Shown: piece by piece, positions 12,339 to 23,149 of the stretch
Layout of the letters: every line of letters begins with the position of its first letter
How positions within the stretch are numbered: the stretch's first letter is position 1
NCBI GenBank assembly: GCA_020740775.1
Contig: JAHEWK010000015.1
Coordinates: forward strand, 1,550,001 to 1,614,000
Source: Ilyonectria destructans
Taxonomy: Eukaryota > Ascomycota > Sordariomycetes > Hypocreales > Nectriaceae
Reading direction: 5' to 3'
DNA: 64,000 bases
The notes under the pieces: model-generated
Databases searched by the model: none
What the model saw: only the letters and a program-made list of their open reading frames with translations
What the model was told of the DNA's origin: nothing
Position numbers and translations under genes: made by a program

Positions 12339-12590
12339 AAATAGTGCAAAAGACCAAATGTTGACTTCATAAAACCGTATTGTCAAACTCCAACGAGTCA
12401 GATTTGCCATGACAACAGGGGGCTCATTCCCTAGAGAGAGAAGGGCTCCGAATTGCCCGACTCACTCAGACCCCTTATTTCAGCGCCCATTATATTAGCT
12501 GTTTTATAAGTATCAAAGGCCGTGTTAAGATCCCTCTGATAACTAAAAAAAAAAACGACACTCTGTAATATAAATGCATCACTAAATGTA
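12285..12590. repeat. Duplicated segment, copy 1 (3' end of TF gene plus flank)
   Basis: From GGGCAGTTGAAAATATTCAA, inside the 3' coding end of the transcription factor, through TTAGCTGTTTTATAAGTATC to about 12590, the DNA matches 26390-26620. Differences are scattered and mostly transitions. Because the repeat includes coding sequence, this locus is probably the source or a sibling gene copy. Confidence 0.85.
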
Positions 12591-12929
12591 GCTCGTATTT
12601 CGGGAGTTGCAGTCATAATCAACACTTCATACACCTGTTTTGGGTTCCATGCCCATTGTGCACTTTCCATTCCTTAGCTTGTAAGTGAAATCCCCAGAAT
12701 CCGTTGAGATTATCATAACACTTTCTCAATCTCCATGCGGAAACGATAAAAAGGTTCATCTCACATGTTGACGTGGCTCCACGAGCCGCAGCGTTCCAGG
12801 GGGTCCGTGGTCGCCAATTTTCCTCTAACAGAGGATCTTTATATGGTGCTAAGCGAGGTCAGGTACTTCTTTGATGCTTTTGCGCTAAATATCGAAAACG
12901 AAACTTAAAGGGAATTTAAATTAAACCTC

Positions 12930-13875
12930 AGGCCCAATCCTACCCTTGAGGCCGAGCTTGACGTCCCGATCATCGCAGTTGACTACTCCAATGTCGAGGC
13001 CCTGACTAAGGCTCTGGAAGACAACAACGTCCACAGTCATCTCTGCGCTTACCATGCTCCCTACCCCGGACAGCGACGGAGTCAAGGAGGTTGAACTCAT
13101 CCGTTTAGCTGATGTATTAAAGACCACCAAGAGAATGATCTCAAGTGATTGGGGCCTGCCTCATACCGAAGAGTGAGTCCTTCCATCGCTCGCTCAGCCG
13201 AGCGAGATGCATGAATTAACTATTGCAGGCATGCCAAATAGCTCCCTAGTGTGCCCCCCAAGCTTGAGGCCCAGAAAGAGTTCAGAAAGACGACCGATCT
13301 GGAAACTACATGCGTCCTAAAACGGCTTTTTCATGGATTTCTGGGGCGTGCCGGCTGTCAAGACTCATATGGGTTCTCAGACCATGGTCCTCGACATTCC
13401 CAACAAAGCTGCAGCTATCCCCGGAAGCGGCAACACGCCCGTGGTCTTCATCTACACCGCTGATGTTGCTAAATTCGTGGTAGCGAGTCTGGACCTAGAG
13501 AAATGGGAACAAGTGAGCTATGTCACCGGCGACAGAGTCACCTGGAATGAATTCCTCCACTTGGCAGAGGAAGCCAAGGGTAAGCACCAAGCTAAACCAC
13601 ATTGGCAGAACAGTTGACTGAATGATATAGGAACGAAATTTGACGCGGCTTACGATAGCACTGAAAAGTTGAAGAGCGGCCGGGTCGCCGAACTGCCGGG
13701 CCATGTCTCAACCTATGATTTCGTCCCTAAAGAGGCTGTTGAGTTCTTCTCGTCTATTCTTGGTCTGTGGATTACTGAAGGTGTTTTTGACTCTAGGCCT
13801 GCTAGGACTCTGAACAATGAATTCCCAGAGATCGAAACGATGAAGGTGAAGGATATCTTGAACAAGGCTTTGTAG
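12930..13875 (+). pseudogene. NmrA-like / isoflavone-reductase-like NAD(P)-binding protein, broken
   Basis: The conceptual protein is clearly NmrA-like: DVPIIAVDYSNVEALTKALE, ISALTMLP, TKRMISSDWGLPHTEE, MDFWGVPAVKTHM, AAIPGSGNTPVVF, TADVAKFVVASLDLE, ending ETMKVKDILNKAL. It is interrupted in several ways. A 2-nt loss near 13035 shifts the frame. After an apparent intron (13172-13227, GTGAGT...CAG) there is an in-frame TAG (KLPSVPPKLEAQ preceded by a stop). A second frameshift lies near 13330. A normal intron (about 13581-13630) separates the last two coding pieces. The N-terminal Rossmann GxxGxxG is missing. The downstream frames are well preserved, so decay is recent. Confidence 0.85.
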
Positions 13876-14274
13876 AAATTTGGCTGGAATGGATAATATA
13901 TTGTACCTGGTACTTTGCTCCAGATATGTTAGCAAAGCGTTGATCTCTACGTCAGTTTACTGGATGGATTATAGGCGTTGGTACACATAGAACCATGATT
14001 TATGTATGTTAAGATCTTAAAAACCCCATGTTCCTCAGGTTGTGAAGTGAGCTACTTCGGCTTATTAATTTCGTCTTGCTGTGCGCAAGAGCTCAATGGC
14101 GTCTGTCAGCAACGAAATCATTGATGGCAGACCACCATCAAAACACCGACCCTTGGTCATAGCTTGCCGACCGCAGCAACAAGCTGGACCTCTCATGTAG
14201 CCGTCGCTACCTCTTGTCTCTCTTCACGTTGCCCGCCACGCCGCATTACAACGGCAGCGTCCCACCTCTGCACC

Positions 14275-14403
14275 GTTGAGACGGAACCCGATGAAATTAC
14301 TAACGAGATTCTCAAGTTAAGAAAGTACAGCAACAGCAACTACACCGGCTTCCTCAAGACCATCAAGAAGCATGATCGCAAGCGCGGCCTTACCGCACTC
14401 TGA
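14275..14403 (+). pseudogene. SPX-domain fragment
   Basis: About 40 codons read EPDEITNEILKLRKYSNSNY followed by TGFLKTIKKHDRKRG, then a stop. The pattern N-TGF-K-(I/T)-KKHD is the second half of an SPX domain, the inositol-pyrophosphate-binding module of VTC and phosphate-signalling proteins. There is no plausible start, and neither the rest of the SPX domain nor a catalytic module is nearby. It is a scrap left by rearrangement. Confidence 0.6.
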
Positions 14404-14491
14404 GGCACAACACTGACTTAGTCCTCCCACCAATGCTTTCCTCCTTGAAAGAATGACATGACTAGTCAAAGGCCCCGGTCCGAAACTTTAT

Positions 14492-15857
14492 CTAACCAAG
14501 GAGACCCCTCGTCTTATTCCATTCCCAGGCCTTCTCGGCGAACTCTTCAACATCGTCTAGGAACTCCTGGGGCTTTTCTAAAGCCGCAAAGTGTCCACCC
14601 TACTTTGTTAGCCGAACGCTAGATTACAATCTCGACAAGTGAATCATACCGTTAGGTGCTGCCGGTAAAATATCAGCTTACCCCTGTGCTCAACGATGTG
14701 TCTCGGGCCTGGCACGAGCTCGTACATGAACCAAGAGTATCCGAATGGCTTGTTCTTCGTTGCCAAATTTTGCAGACTGTCATACCATTCGTCACGGTAC
14801 GTGTAGATGCAGTGGGCGAAGCAGTTAGTGAACCAGTATAACGACACGTTAGTCAGGATGTCGTCCAGGCTGGGATCCTCCTCGGTCCAATCAAGCAGCT
14901 TCTCGCCGATCCTGAGGGTTCCGTTAGCGTTCGGCTGTCATAAATCAATGAATATGCGGCGTAACACCCCGACTTACCAGGCCAGTAGGGCAATAGGATT
15001 CGATGAAACGACGGCAGCAACAGTAGAACACTTCTTAATTTGCAACTGAGCTGCGCCAGCCGTCACCGAACTGCGTTTGATCGAGCTCTGCACAGCCTCC
15101 TTCTCGGTGTCGTTCAGCATGGGATCATCTGGGCTGGTATCATCCAGTGTTGGGAGCAAGTTGACTGTTCTGTTTAATTATTTGTTCACATAGAGTTGCT
15201 GGGATCACGAAGGGATATTTAGGATGACTTACGATGTACTCCAGCTACAGAATCATGATTCGTGCCCATCATTGTCGCAATGAGACTACCAACGTCTCCG
15301 CCCTGTACGATGTACCTGTCGAAGCCGAGATTTCTGACAGTTTGATCAATGGCTCGCGCTGTATCCTCGGCCAGCCATGGCCGGTTTTCAGGCACAGAAG
15401 AACTGAGTGTGTAGCCTGGCAAGGATGGTACGATGAAGTGGTACGGCTGCGTACCTGGGGTGTGCTTCTTGCGGACAAGGTCCAACATGGGCAAGAACTC
15501 AAGAAAGCTCCCGGGCCAGCCATGTAAGAGCACTATTGGGATTGCTTGACGGTTTTTGGAGAACAAAGCGACAAAGTGCATAGTCACGTCACCTTTTAGG
15601 TCGTTGACAAGCATTCGATAGTTCGGGAAAGAGTTGATATAGCTTTCTTGCGCCCGCCAGTTGAATGTCTCGAGCCAATATTCCTTGGTTGAGACAAGCC
15701 ATTTGTGCGTAACGCCGTACCGACGACCCTCGTGCTGGTTCTCCCAAGTGGTCGGCATAACGCGGGAGAGCTGCAGGAGTTGCTTCAGTTGGGAGCACTC
15801 ATCGTCCGCGACGTGCAGTGTAAAGGGTACAGCAGACGTCGGTACCGAATAATCCAT
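14492..15857 (-). CDS. Epoxide hydrolase (alpha/beta-hydrolase, EHN domain)
   Basis: Four exons: 15857-15233, 15164-14978, 14911-14650 and 14599-14492. The introns are 68, 66 and 50 nt and the product is 393 residues. The start at MDYSVPTSAVPF is preferred over an upstream in-frame ATG. The N-terminal EHN domain (about 10-110) has WLETFNWR. The hydrolase core shows LLHGWPGSFLEF (oxyanion, about 111-122), the nucleophilic Asp in QGGDVGS (D188), VHLNLLP, and the catalytic His in GGHFAALEKP (H361). An apparent GTAAGC near 14681 is coding, not a donor: using it breaks the frame, whereas reading on through KLIFYRQHLT restores the family pattern. The likely role is hydrolysis of an epoxide in detoxification or secondary metabolism. 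All catalytic landmarks are present, so it should be active. Confidence 0.93.
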
Positions 15858-16660
15858 AGTTGGGGGAAAAAAAGAACAAATGGCAAGTGAGCGAGGCAAA
15901 GAAGATGAACTAGGGATGTGGTGTGAGAGGTGAATGGCAGGAATGATTGCTCAAAGTCAATGCCGTAGAAAGTTTGGGAACATCGAGCTGCTGTCCTTGG
16001 GTTTATATGCTAGTAGACGGTTCTAGCCGGATCAGCGGCGACTATGCAACCTTGAAGAGTATTCCCCTTTACTCTGACGGGAGCAACATAAAGCCCACAA
16101 GACAAGAAGGTGCCCCATCTCCCATGCCTTCATCTTCCGGCACTTGCGGGGTAATGCATTATTCCACAATAACCTGAGTCATCCGTGTGATTTACGACGT
16201 AATCAGGGTGTGTGTGTGACTCACTAAATATTTTAACAGGGGGTACTTTTAGTAAAAAAGGAGGAATTAAGTTTAGGGGACGGGGCCGGAATGTGGGCGC
16301 CGACAAAGAGACGACCGCGATAGTCAAGAATACAGCGAAGTAATTCCGGCGGAGCGAATCATAGATACCAGAAGAAGCTCGTTTGTTATTACAGAGTACG
16401 TAGTTTTGGATGAGTTGAAGTTAGGGCCACGGTATGATCACTGCGCCCAGACCTGTGCAAGTCGTACGGATAGAATGACGCCTATCACGGCCTGACTAGT
16501 TCAGCTGTGTAATAACACCAGAGTAGCTAGCTAGCCAGCTATTTGAGGAGTAAATATGTGTCAGGATGTGGTTTACTGATGTCAGGAATTGCTTATCATC
16601 TCAGGCGTGAATCGGGACGCATCGTACTACGCGCCAAACCCATGGACCTGATCAAGCTAC
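15858..16660. other. Intergenic between epoxide hydrolase and ABC-F gene
   Basis: About 800 bp with no recognisable coding potential. It should carry the epoxide hydrolase promoter and the 3' end of the ABC-F transcript, since both genes are on the minus strand. Confidence 0.5.
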
Positions 16661-19055
16661 CTAGTGCTCAAGCAACTTCTTCACTTTCTTCTCCACGCCT
16701 TCCTCAAACTCTGTTACACCATTCTCTAGCAGCGTCATTTTCCTCGCCCTCAGCATGTAAACCACCCTCGTCCTCTGTGTCTCGTCATCCAAGTCAAGGT
16801 CCGTCTGGCTATCGGAATCGTCCACCATCCCTTCCACTACACCGCGCATAAACCATCTGTCATGGCTCACGAGCACCACGGCGCCCTCCCAATCTCTCAA
16901 GACCTCTCGCATGGCCGCTACTGTCTCGTAATCTAGATGCGTAGTGACCTCGTCGAGTACAAGGCAGTGGGGGCTATTCCAAAGTAGTCGTGCGAGTTCA
17001 CACCGGACGAGCTGTCCTCCAGAGAGCTTCCTCACCGGAATATCGGAGGCAACGCGGCCCGGTAGGCCTAGGCCGCCGAGGAGGCCGCGTAGCTGGCCCT
17101 CATCCAGAGCGCCGTCGACCTCCTTTATGAGCAGCGATAAGGCTGTTAGCGTTGGTTCTTCTTGGCCCATAGCCTGCAGTGTTTCCACGGCATGCTGAGA
17201 GTAATAAGCCAGTTTGAGTCGAGAATGGGTTGTCACCGCTCCAGAGGAAGGCTGGGACTTGCGGACAAGGAGCCTGATCAGCGTCGACTTGCCTGCACCG
17301 TTCAGACCGACGATGCCAATCCGATCGCCTACATGTACGGACAGGTTAATGTCCTGTAGCACGACAGGTGCCGGCGTCTTTCCCCTACTCTTGGTCGGAT
17401 ATTTGAACGTCGCATTTTCTACCGATATCAAGGGCCCTGGGAAGCGAAGGTCTGGCGCCTCGGGCAGAACAAAGCTTACAGGTCGCTCATCCTTTGGGAC
17501 ATCAATATCGGCCCTTCTTGTAAAATGATGTCCAGTAAGGTCGCGGTTCAGCTTAAAGCGACCTCCCTTGGCGTTAACCTCAAGACCCCAGCGTTCATCA
17601 AGCTTTTTCTGTCGGGACTTGGCTTGGCGTAGCCTTTTCTGGTCGTCGTTAGCCTTGCCTGCCTTGATACTGTTGGAAATGCTTTGCTGGATGTGGTCCT
17701 TTTGCTTGTTTTGCGCTTCTTTCATTTTAGTCAGCCAGGTCTTTCGTTCTAACTGCGAAGATTCGTACGCCGGGAGGTTTCCATGAAAGTAGGTTAACTT
17801 CTTGTCCTTCAAGATAAGGAGGTCGCTACAGAGGGTTGTAAAGTCTCGGTCGTGAGAGACGAGGATGAGAGTCGGAGCGTCATTCCTCTCATCAAGTAAC
17901 TCAAGATACCGTTGCAACCAAATGATCCCCGCGAGATCAAGAAAGTTAGTCGGTTCATCCAGAATGAGGATATCCGTCTCATGAAGCAACGCGATAGACA
18001 GGGCGGTTCGCATTTTCCAGCCACCGGACAAGCTGGTCACTGGCTTGGTCATGTATGCTTCCGAAAAACCAAGACCGGTCAGGATCCTTTTGGCTTTGGA
18101 TTCGATTTGTGAAACCTTTGCGGATTCGACTTCCAACCGAAGATCCGCAAGCATGTCGATTGCCTTCTCGGTCTCTGCCTCAAGTGTCTCGACGGAGATC
18201 TCATCCCCTGGTTGTTCGATGCTGACGCCATTGAGTGGGGGAAACGTAGATAGGGCTGAGGTTGACTTACAGAGCCTTGTACTGATCAACCTCTTTTTCG
18301 AATGCGGTCAGTGCCTTCCGGGCAGCCATGCCCCTTGCGCCACTCCTCAACCTAGCATTCTTGTCCAGCAGGAAAAGGCGCTTCTGGTTTCTTTCATGAC
18401 GGATGGTCCGGATTGCGCGCATGGGGCCAAGAGGATCAGTATCATTGACACCTGCGGACAGAGCTGTGGTCCGTTAGTTTTCCCTTGCGATGCGATACTT
18501 GCATGGTCTAGTCTGAGTGCATACCCCTGATCTCTTGCTCAATATCAGACCGGGCAGTAGCTTCCTCAATTACATGCTCTAGCACGCTGGGGCCCTGAGG
18601 GTTGCTCCCGTCTGTTTTTAATACGGCTTCGCTCAGAGGGTCGTCAGGGTTTGAATTACTGGCGTCAGTTTGCTGTAGGATGACAACGCGAGTTTCTTCC
18701 GGGATGCCGGGAATCAGCTTCTCGGCAATCGCCTTGAGCAGCGTCGACTTTCCTGACCCGTTCCGACCCACAAGGGCATATCGCTGACCAGCTTTCAGCC
18801 GCAGCTTGGAATTGGCAAGAATCTCAGTGCCCTCGCTACGGGCCTTGGACTTGCCCTTTGCCCCGGCTTTTTCGCCCGAGGTGACGGTGATGTGGAGCCC
18901 GTCAACTTCCAGCTAAGCCATCCCGTCAGTCGGTAGAACAGTGGTGAAGGGCGCCGGTTTCTCACATCACGATAGCTTGGCATCTGGATGTTGAAGCGCG
19001 TCTGCTTGCTGGTGCAAAGGATGGTCGCGACTGACTCCGAGGCTATCGACGTCAT
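16661..19055 (-). CDS. ABC-F family ATPase (tandem ABC ATPase without membrane domain)
   Basis: Exons 19055-18966, 18912-18525, 18451-18271 and 18221-16661 (introns 53, 73, 49 and 49 nt class: 18965-18913, 18524-18452, 18270-18222) give 739 residues. NBD1 has Walker A GRNGSGKST (about 79-87), signature LSGGWKMR and Walker B ILILDEPTNFLD. The linker is basic and helical (KQKDHIQQSI...KRLRQAKSRQKKLDERW), as in ABC-F proteins. NBD2 has GLNGAGKST, LSGGQLVR and CLVLDEVTTHLD, where the usual DEPT reads DEVT. There are no transmembrane segments. ABC-F proteins generally act on ribosomes in translation or antibiotic protection rather than in transport. This one resembles the uncharacterised filamentous-fungal group more than ARB1, GCN20 or New1. 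Confidence 0.92.
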
Positions 19056-20443
19056 TATTGTAGTGAAGTGGAAGGATAAACCTAACCAAGTCAAGTTCTG
19101 GGACAAGTCAAAGGGGCAGCAGCAGCAACACTGAAAGGAAGGGCAGTAGTGTTATAGATTTTGAATGGGCATACTCGTGTCACGCTAGCTTATGCCCAAT
19201 CTGCAGGACATCTTGATGATGTATGTTCGCCTCAACTCAGCGCTGACGGCTATTGAAGCTGAGTGAATATCTTTGGCAATTAGGCAGTGATTTTCGGACA
19301 TGGTGTCATCGAGGTTCAAATACTCCACTTCTCCCGCGGCGTGAGTCACGGCCGCTGCGGTTACAAAGGCGTAGAGGCAAATGCGTCCCCCCCCCTGACG
19401 CTTGTATGTCACCAGGAAGCGCGGGAGGCTGAAAATGTTGGAATGGAGCCCTGCGAAGGACGAGACGGCCGGTCTTGGTACGAAACACGGACACGCTGGT
19501 CTACACAGAGAGTTATACTCGCGTAACGGAATGACAGATACGTACCTAGATAGGGCCTGCGTCCCACACACATGCAGCTTCGGCAGGTTCAGCACCATCT
19601 GCACAGTTCGAACAATTGACGCGTAATTAGAAGTGTGGGGAATTCAATCCACTACTCTGTACAAAATCAAAAATCAGTAGATGTAAGATTCGATCCAGGC
19701 AACAAGCCGCTTGACCTAATGGCAGGGGGCTGGTTCCGACCTCCGTGCCGGAATGTGGGCGGCCTAGTATTGACTGGGACGATACTCTAGACATATATCT
19801 ATACTCCCGAGACCGAATGCTACTCGCTAACGGCGTATCCCGTTTTTCTCCGACCGGCAAAATAATAGTGACCTGCCAATTTCCCCGAAAGAAATGCGAT
19901 AGCCCGGCGGACCCTGTATAAGCAGAACCTTTCAGTGGTAGGCTTGGTGCAGACAAGGGTAAGAAGTTTCTGGGACTCTAATTAGCCCAAGTTTAAGTTG
20001 ACGATAATGACTCACAGCACAGACTCCACTGAACTCCACCCAGCTCCAATTCTCCGGAATTCACATTCCGCAGCGTTTCTTTGCACTCTGCTTTCTGCCA
20101 AATCTTAGTATCCGGGTATTGGAGAAAACCCCCTCCTGGCGTTACTAAGAACACACCATTCTAGCCATTTGATACTCCCTTGCTTGTACCCTGTACCAGG
20201 CCGGTTAAAGTTACGGGAGAATTAACTAGTGGTCTGAGTCAGGGCAAGACGCTTCGTCAACGCTGTCATCAGCCCGATACAGGTAGGGTCCATAAAACTC
20301 GGGCTTTAAGTTGATACCGTATCCCCGTCCACTAAAGCTCAGTCAGCGACTAGTACCACCGGTTTAGCTATCGTCTTGCACAACTATCGTCTTCAAAACA
20401 CCATTACTTGAATCTCTTAGTTACACCACTACAACCTGGCAAG
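19056..20443. other. Intergenic (divergent promoter region), nothing recognised
   Basis: This region lies between the divergent ABC-F (-) and carboxylesterase (+) genes. It has only short unsupported frames. A polycytosine run sits near 19387. Confidence 0.55.
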
Positions 20444-22483
20444 ATGAGCGAACCAGCAAAGGCACGACATTCTCAAAACGAGGTGGTCGTGGAATTGCCG
20501 ACGTGGACCACACCCAGCTACATTCAGACAGTAGTGGGCAAAAAGTCAACTCTATCCGACGACCTGGATGAGTTTCGGGGCATCCCATTTGGAGAAGTGA
20601 CCAAGAGATGGGAGCATGCAAAACTCCGCACTCGTCTTCCTCACGATATTTTTGACGCGACTAGGAATGGGTATGTTTCATGTGAAGCGCAGGGACAAGT
20701 GTGTTCTTCGGATTTCTCAGGTGCTGACCGCGGGTGTGCATGCCAGACCCAAATGTCCCCAACCTAGCTCGTCGAAGAACAGCGAATACTTCCAAGCGCA
20801 CGCGGCTTTTCCCAACCTTGTCGAGTCTGAATTCGAGTGTCTGAACCTTATCATCGTCCGGCCTAGTGCGATCGGATTGTCCCGCGCAGGGATTGAAGAA
20901 CCATCCAGGCTCCCTGTTATGGTTTACATCCATGGCGGCGCCGGAACTGGTGCCGGCAGCGATCCTATCTTTGGTGCGTCAAAAACTATGTTCTCATATT
21001 TCATTATAGCCAAGGGAAATGACCATTGATGACAGATAACTTGTGACTAGACCCTTCTTCTCTCGTACTTCGGTCTCTAGAGATTGGGTCTCCATTTATT
21101 GCAGTGAATCTAAACTACCGGGCCGGTGTGTTTGGGTTTGCCGGCTCGGTTGATATCCTGAACACTCAAGATCAAGTCGAGACCAGGGGCCTCAATTTCG
21201 GCCTGTATGATCAGAAAGTCGGCTTGACGTGGGTTGCTCGCAACATTGTGCAATTTGGCGGTGACGCGGACCAAATCACCTTATGCGGCAGCTCGTCCGG
21301 AGGGAGTTGCGTGTATGCACACATTCTCGACGCCGACGCGAACACCGAGAAACCTCTCTTCCGAAGAGCCCACGTACAATCGGGCGCCATGTTGACACTG
21401 CTGCCAATGCCCCTTGCCGAGGCCGAGGCCAATTGGGACAAGCTGTGCCGACACTGGGGCGTTGAGGCCGAGAGTAGCAGCCAGGGCAGGGTTGAATCAC
21501 TGCGCCACATCTCAACGGCGGCCATGCTCGAGTCTGCTCTAGAGAATCAAGTGTTCATGCTGCCGCCTATTGCTGAAGATCTGACTATGACCCTGGAGAC
21601 TGTGGCATTCCCTCACGTGGATCTGCGGCGAGAGATCAAACCCGTTGACTACAAACCCATTGAGGTCATGATAGGCGCAAGCGATACCGAGGCGAGTTAA
21701 TTTCCTTTCTCATTGCCCACGTACATCTAGCTTTTAACCCTCTCGCTATTACACTCCTGCTAAACAATGTCAATACAGTCGGCTGGGCATGCCCAAAGTG
21801 ATGTTGACCTGAAAAGGCTGCAAGAACTGTTCGCCGAGAGCTACCCTATAGCTGAGGCGGGTGCCAAGGTTCTAGAAGCCTACGACATCGTTAAAGGCTC
21901 GGAACATAATACTTTACGAGAAGGCCTCGAGCGACTCCACTCAGACGTAGTATTTGATCTGGGTATTTACCGTGCCAGGGTCATGCTAAATGCACAACGC
22001 CGCGCCGAGTACGGTGACGCTACTAGCATTCAGCCCTACCACATCGAATTTGGGAATCCGTTCCCTGGACCAAAAAGAGGGCGGGCTCATCATTGCGTCG
22101 ACCTAATTTACTTTTTTGATGCATTCCATAATATCCTTGCCGATGTGGACAAGGGTATCTTCAAGCCATACCCAGAGCGCTGCGAGGAACCCTCTGCAGG
22201 ACAAGAAACGGAGTCTGCGAAGCAAAAGATGGCTGCTCATTCCGAGACGGCCGTGGTGAGCCACCTCGATCTGGTACATAAGTTCCAGGACCATTGCATT
22301 GGATTCATTGTGGGGAAACTTGTTCCAAAGGTTGCCGAGGGTGAGATACTCGTGTGGGGCAAGGACGGATCGACGAGGGTTGAGCGACTGGCGGACACTC
22401 AGAAGTGGGTGGAGAGAATTGTCCGGTTGAAGCTGCTTGAAAAGGATATCCCGTCAATACTCAAGGTAGTTCGTGCCCTTTGA
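20444..22483 (+). CDS. Type-B carboxylesterase / cholinesterase-like hydrolase
   Basis: Proposed exons are 20444-20670, 20747-20973, 21051-21691 and 21779-22483, giving 599 residues. The landmarks are EFRGIPFG, VMVYIHGGAGTGAG (oxyanion hole), NLNYRAGVFGF, GLYDQKVGLTWVARNI, the nucleophile elbow CGSSSGGS (S233) and the catalytic His in AHHCVDLIYFF (about H470). There is no signal peptide, so it is probably cytosolic. The first two introns are ordinary GT-AG. The third does not keep frame with the GT at 21696 but does with a GC donor at 21692 (GAG|GCGAGT, 87 nt, ends ACAG). The alternative is a 1-nt frameshift that kills the C-terminal third including the His. The substrate is unknown. Confidence 0.85.
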
Positions 22484-22815
22484 GATATCACCCCAGATGA
22501 TATGTGACTAGCATGACTACCTACGAGAGCTTTCAGTGTTGGGACACCTCTCGGCGTGAGGATCGAGAAGAGAGCCGCAGCTATTGGAAATTTGATATTT
22601 CGTAGCTTTAACACTGGGTAGTCAATATCTATGATGTATGGACGGCCATAAAGAAAAGATTTCAGAGTGGGAGATGATGTTTAGTAGGGTTCATCCTGTG
22701 TATATAGTCGACATCGAAGTGTAGGAACCTCTCCTACAGGCAGGAGCCCTGTCATAAGCGCGAGTTGATCAATTAGAAAGATCTCTGGTACACTTGGCAA
22801 TTAACATCAAGTGGA

Positions 22816-22828
22816 TGTCACAGGTCTT
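22816..22828 (+). repeat. Crypton left terminal inverted repeat (13 bp)
   Basis: TGTCACAGGTCTT, the exact reverse complement of 26231-26243. It lies 333 bp downstream of the carboxylesterase stop codon. Confidence 0.85.
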
Positions 22829-22834
22829 TTTTGG

Positions 22835-22859
22835 TGCGGGGTCGCCCGCCGACCCCGCA
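22835..22859. other. GC-rich subterminal hairpin, 10-bp perfect stem
   Basis: TGCGGGGTCG, a 5-nt loop (CCCGC), then CGACCCCGCA. It starts 7 bp inside the left terminal repeat. It may be a recombinase binding site or a transcription barrier. Confidence 0.75.
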
Positions 22860-23149
22860 GATTACCGCCGTGCCCTTGACATCACCCCAAAAGTACGGAT
22901 GTCAACTCCGCAACACCGTTGCGACCGAAATACTGGATATACGAGGGTGAAAGCTATACCGTCCGATAGCGCCTATTCCGGTGATCAAATGCACGTTCTT
23001 TCATATTGTGGAGTCGCTTGGTTCAATTGTTATGGTGGTTTAAAATTTCACCCGCCTGCACCGGCCTAGCCCCAGGTCACACAAAAAACAAACATTTTGC
23101 ACCAAGTCAGTCAATAAACCCCTGATTTTCGATCTACAGTAATACCTAA

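Noticed and set aside
12431..12670. Minus-strand 79-codon open frame overlapping the duplicated segment
   Set aside because: No recognisable domain; it lies in repeat copy 1 and is not open in copy 2.
14676..14681. GTAAGC as splice donor in the epoxide hydrolase gene
   Set aside because: Using it puts the catalytic-His exon out of frame. Reading through to GTATGA at 14649 gives the full family sequence.
19680..19760. tRNA-like or pol III promoter-like sequence (complement contains GGATCGAATC)
   Set aside because: No cloverleaf can be built and the A box is unconvincing. It resembles a B box only.
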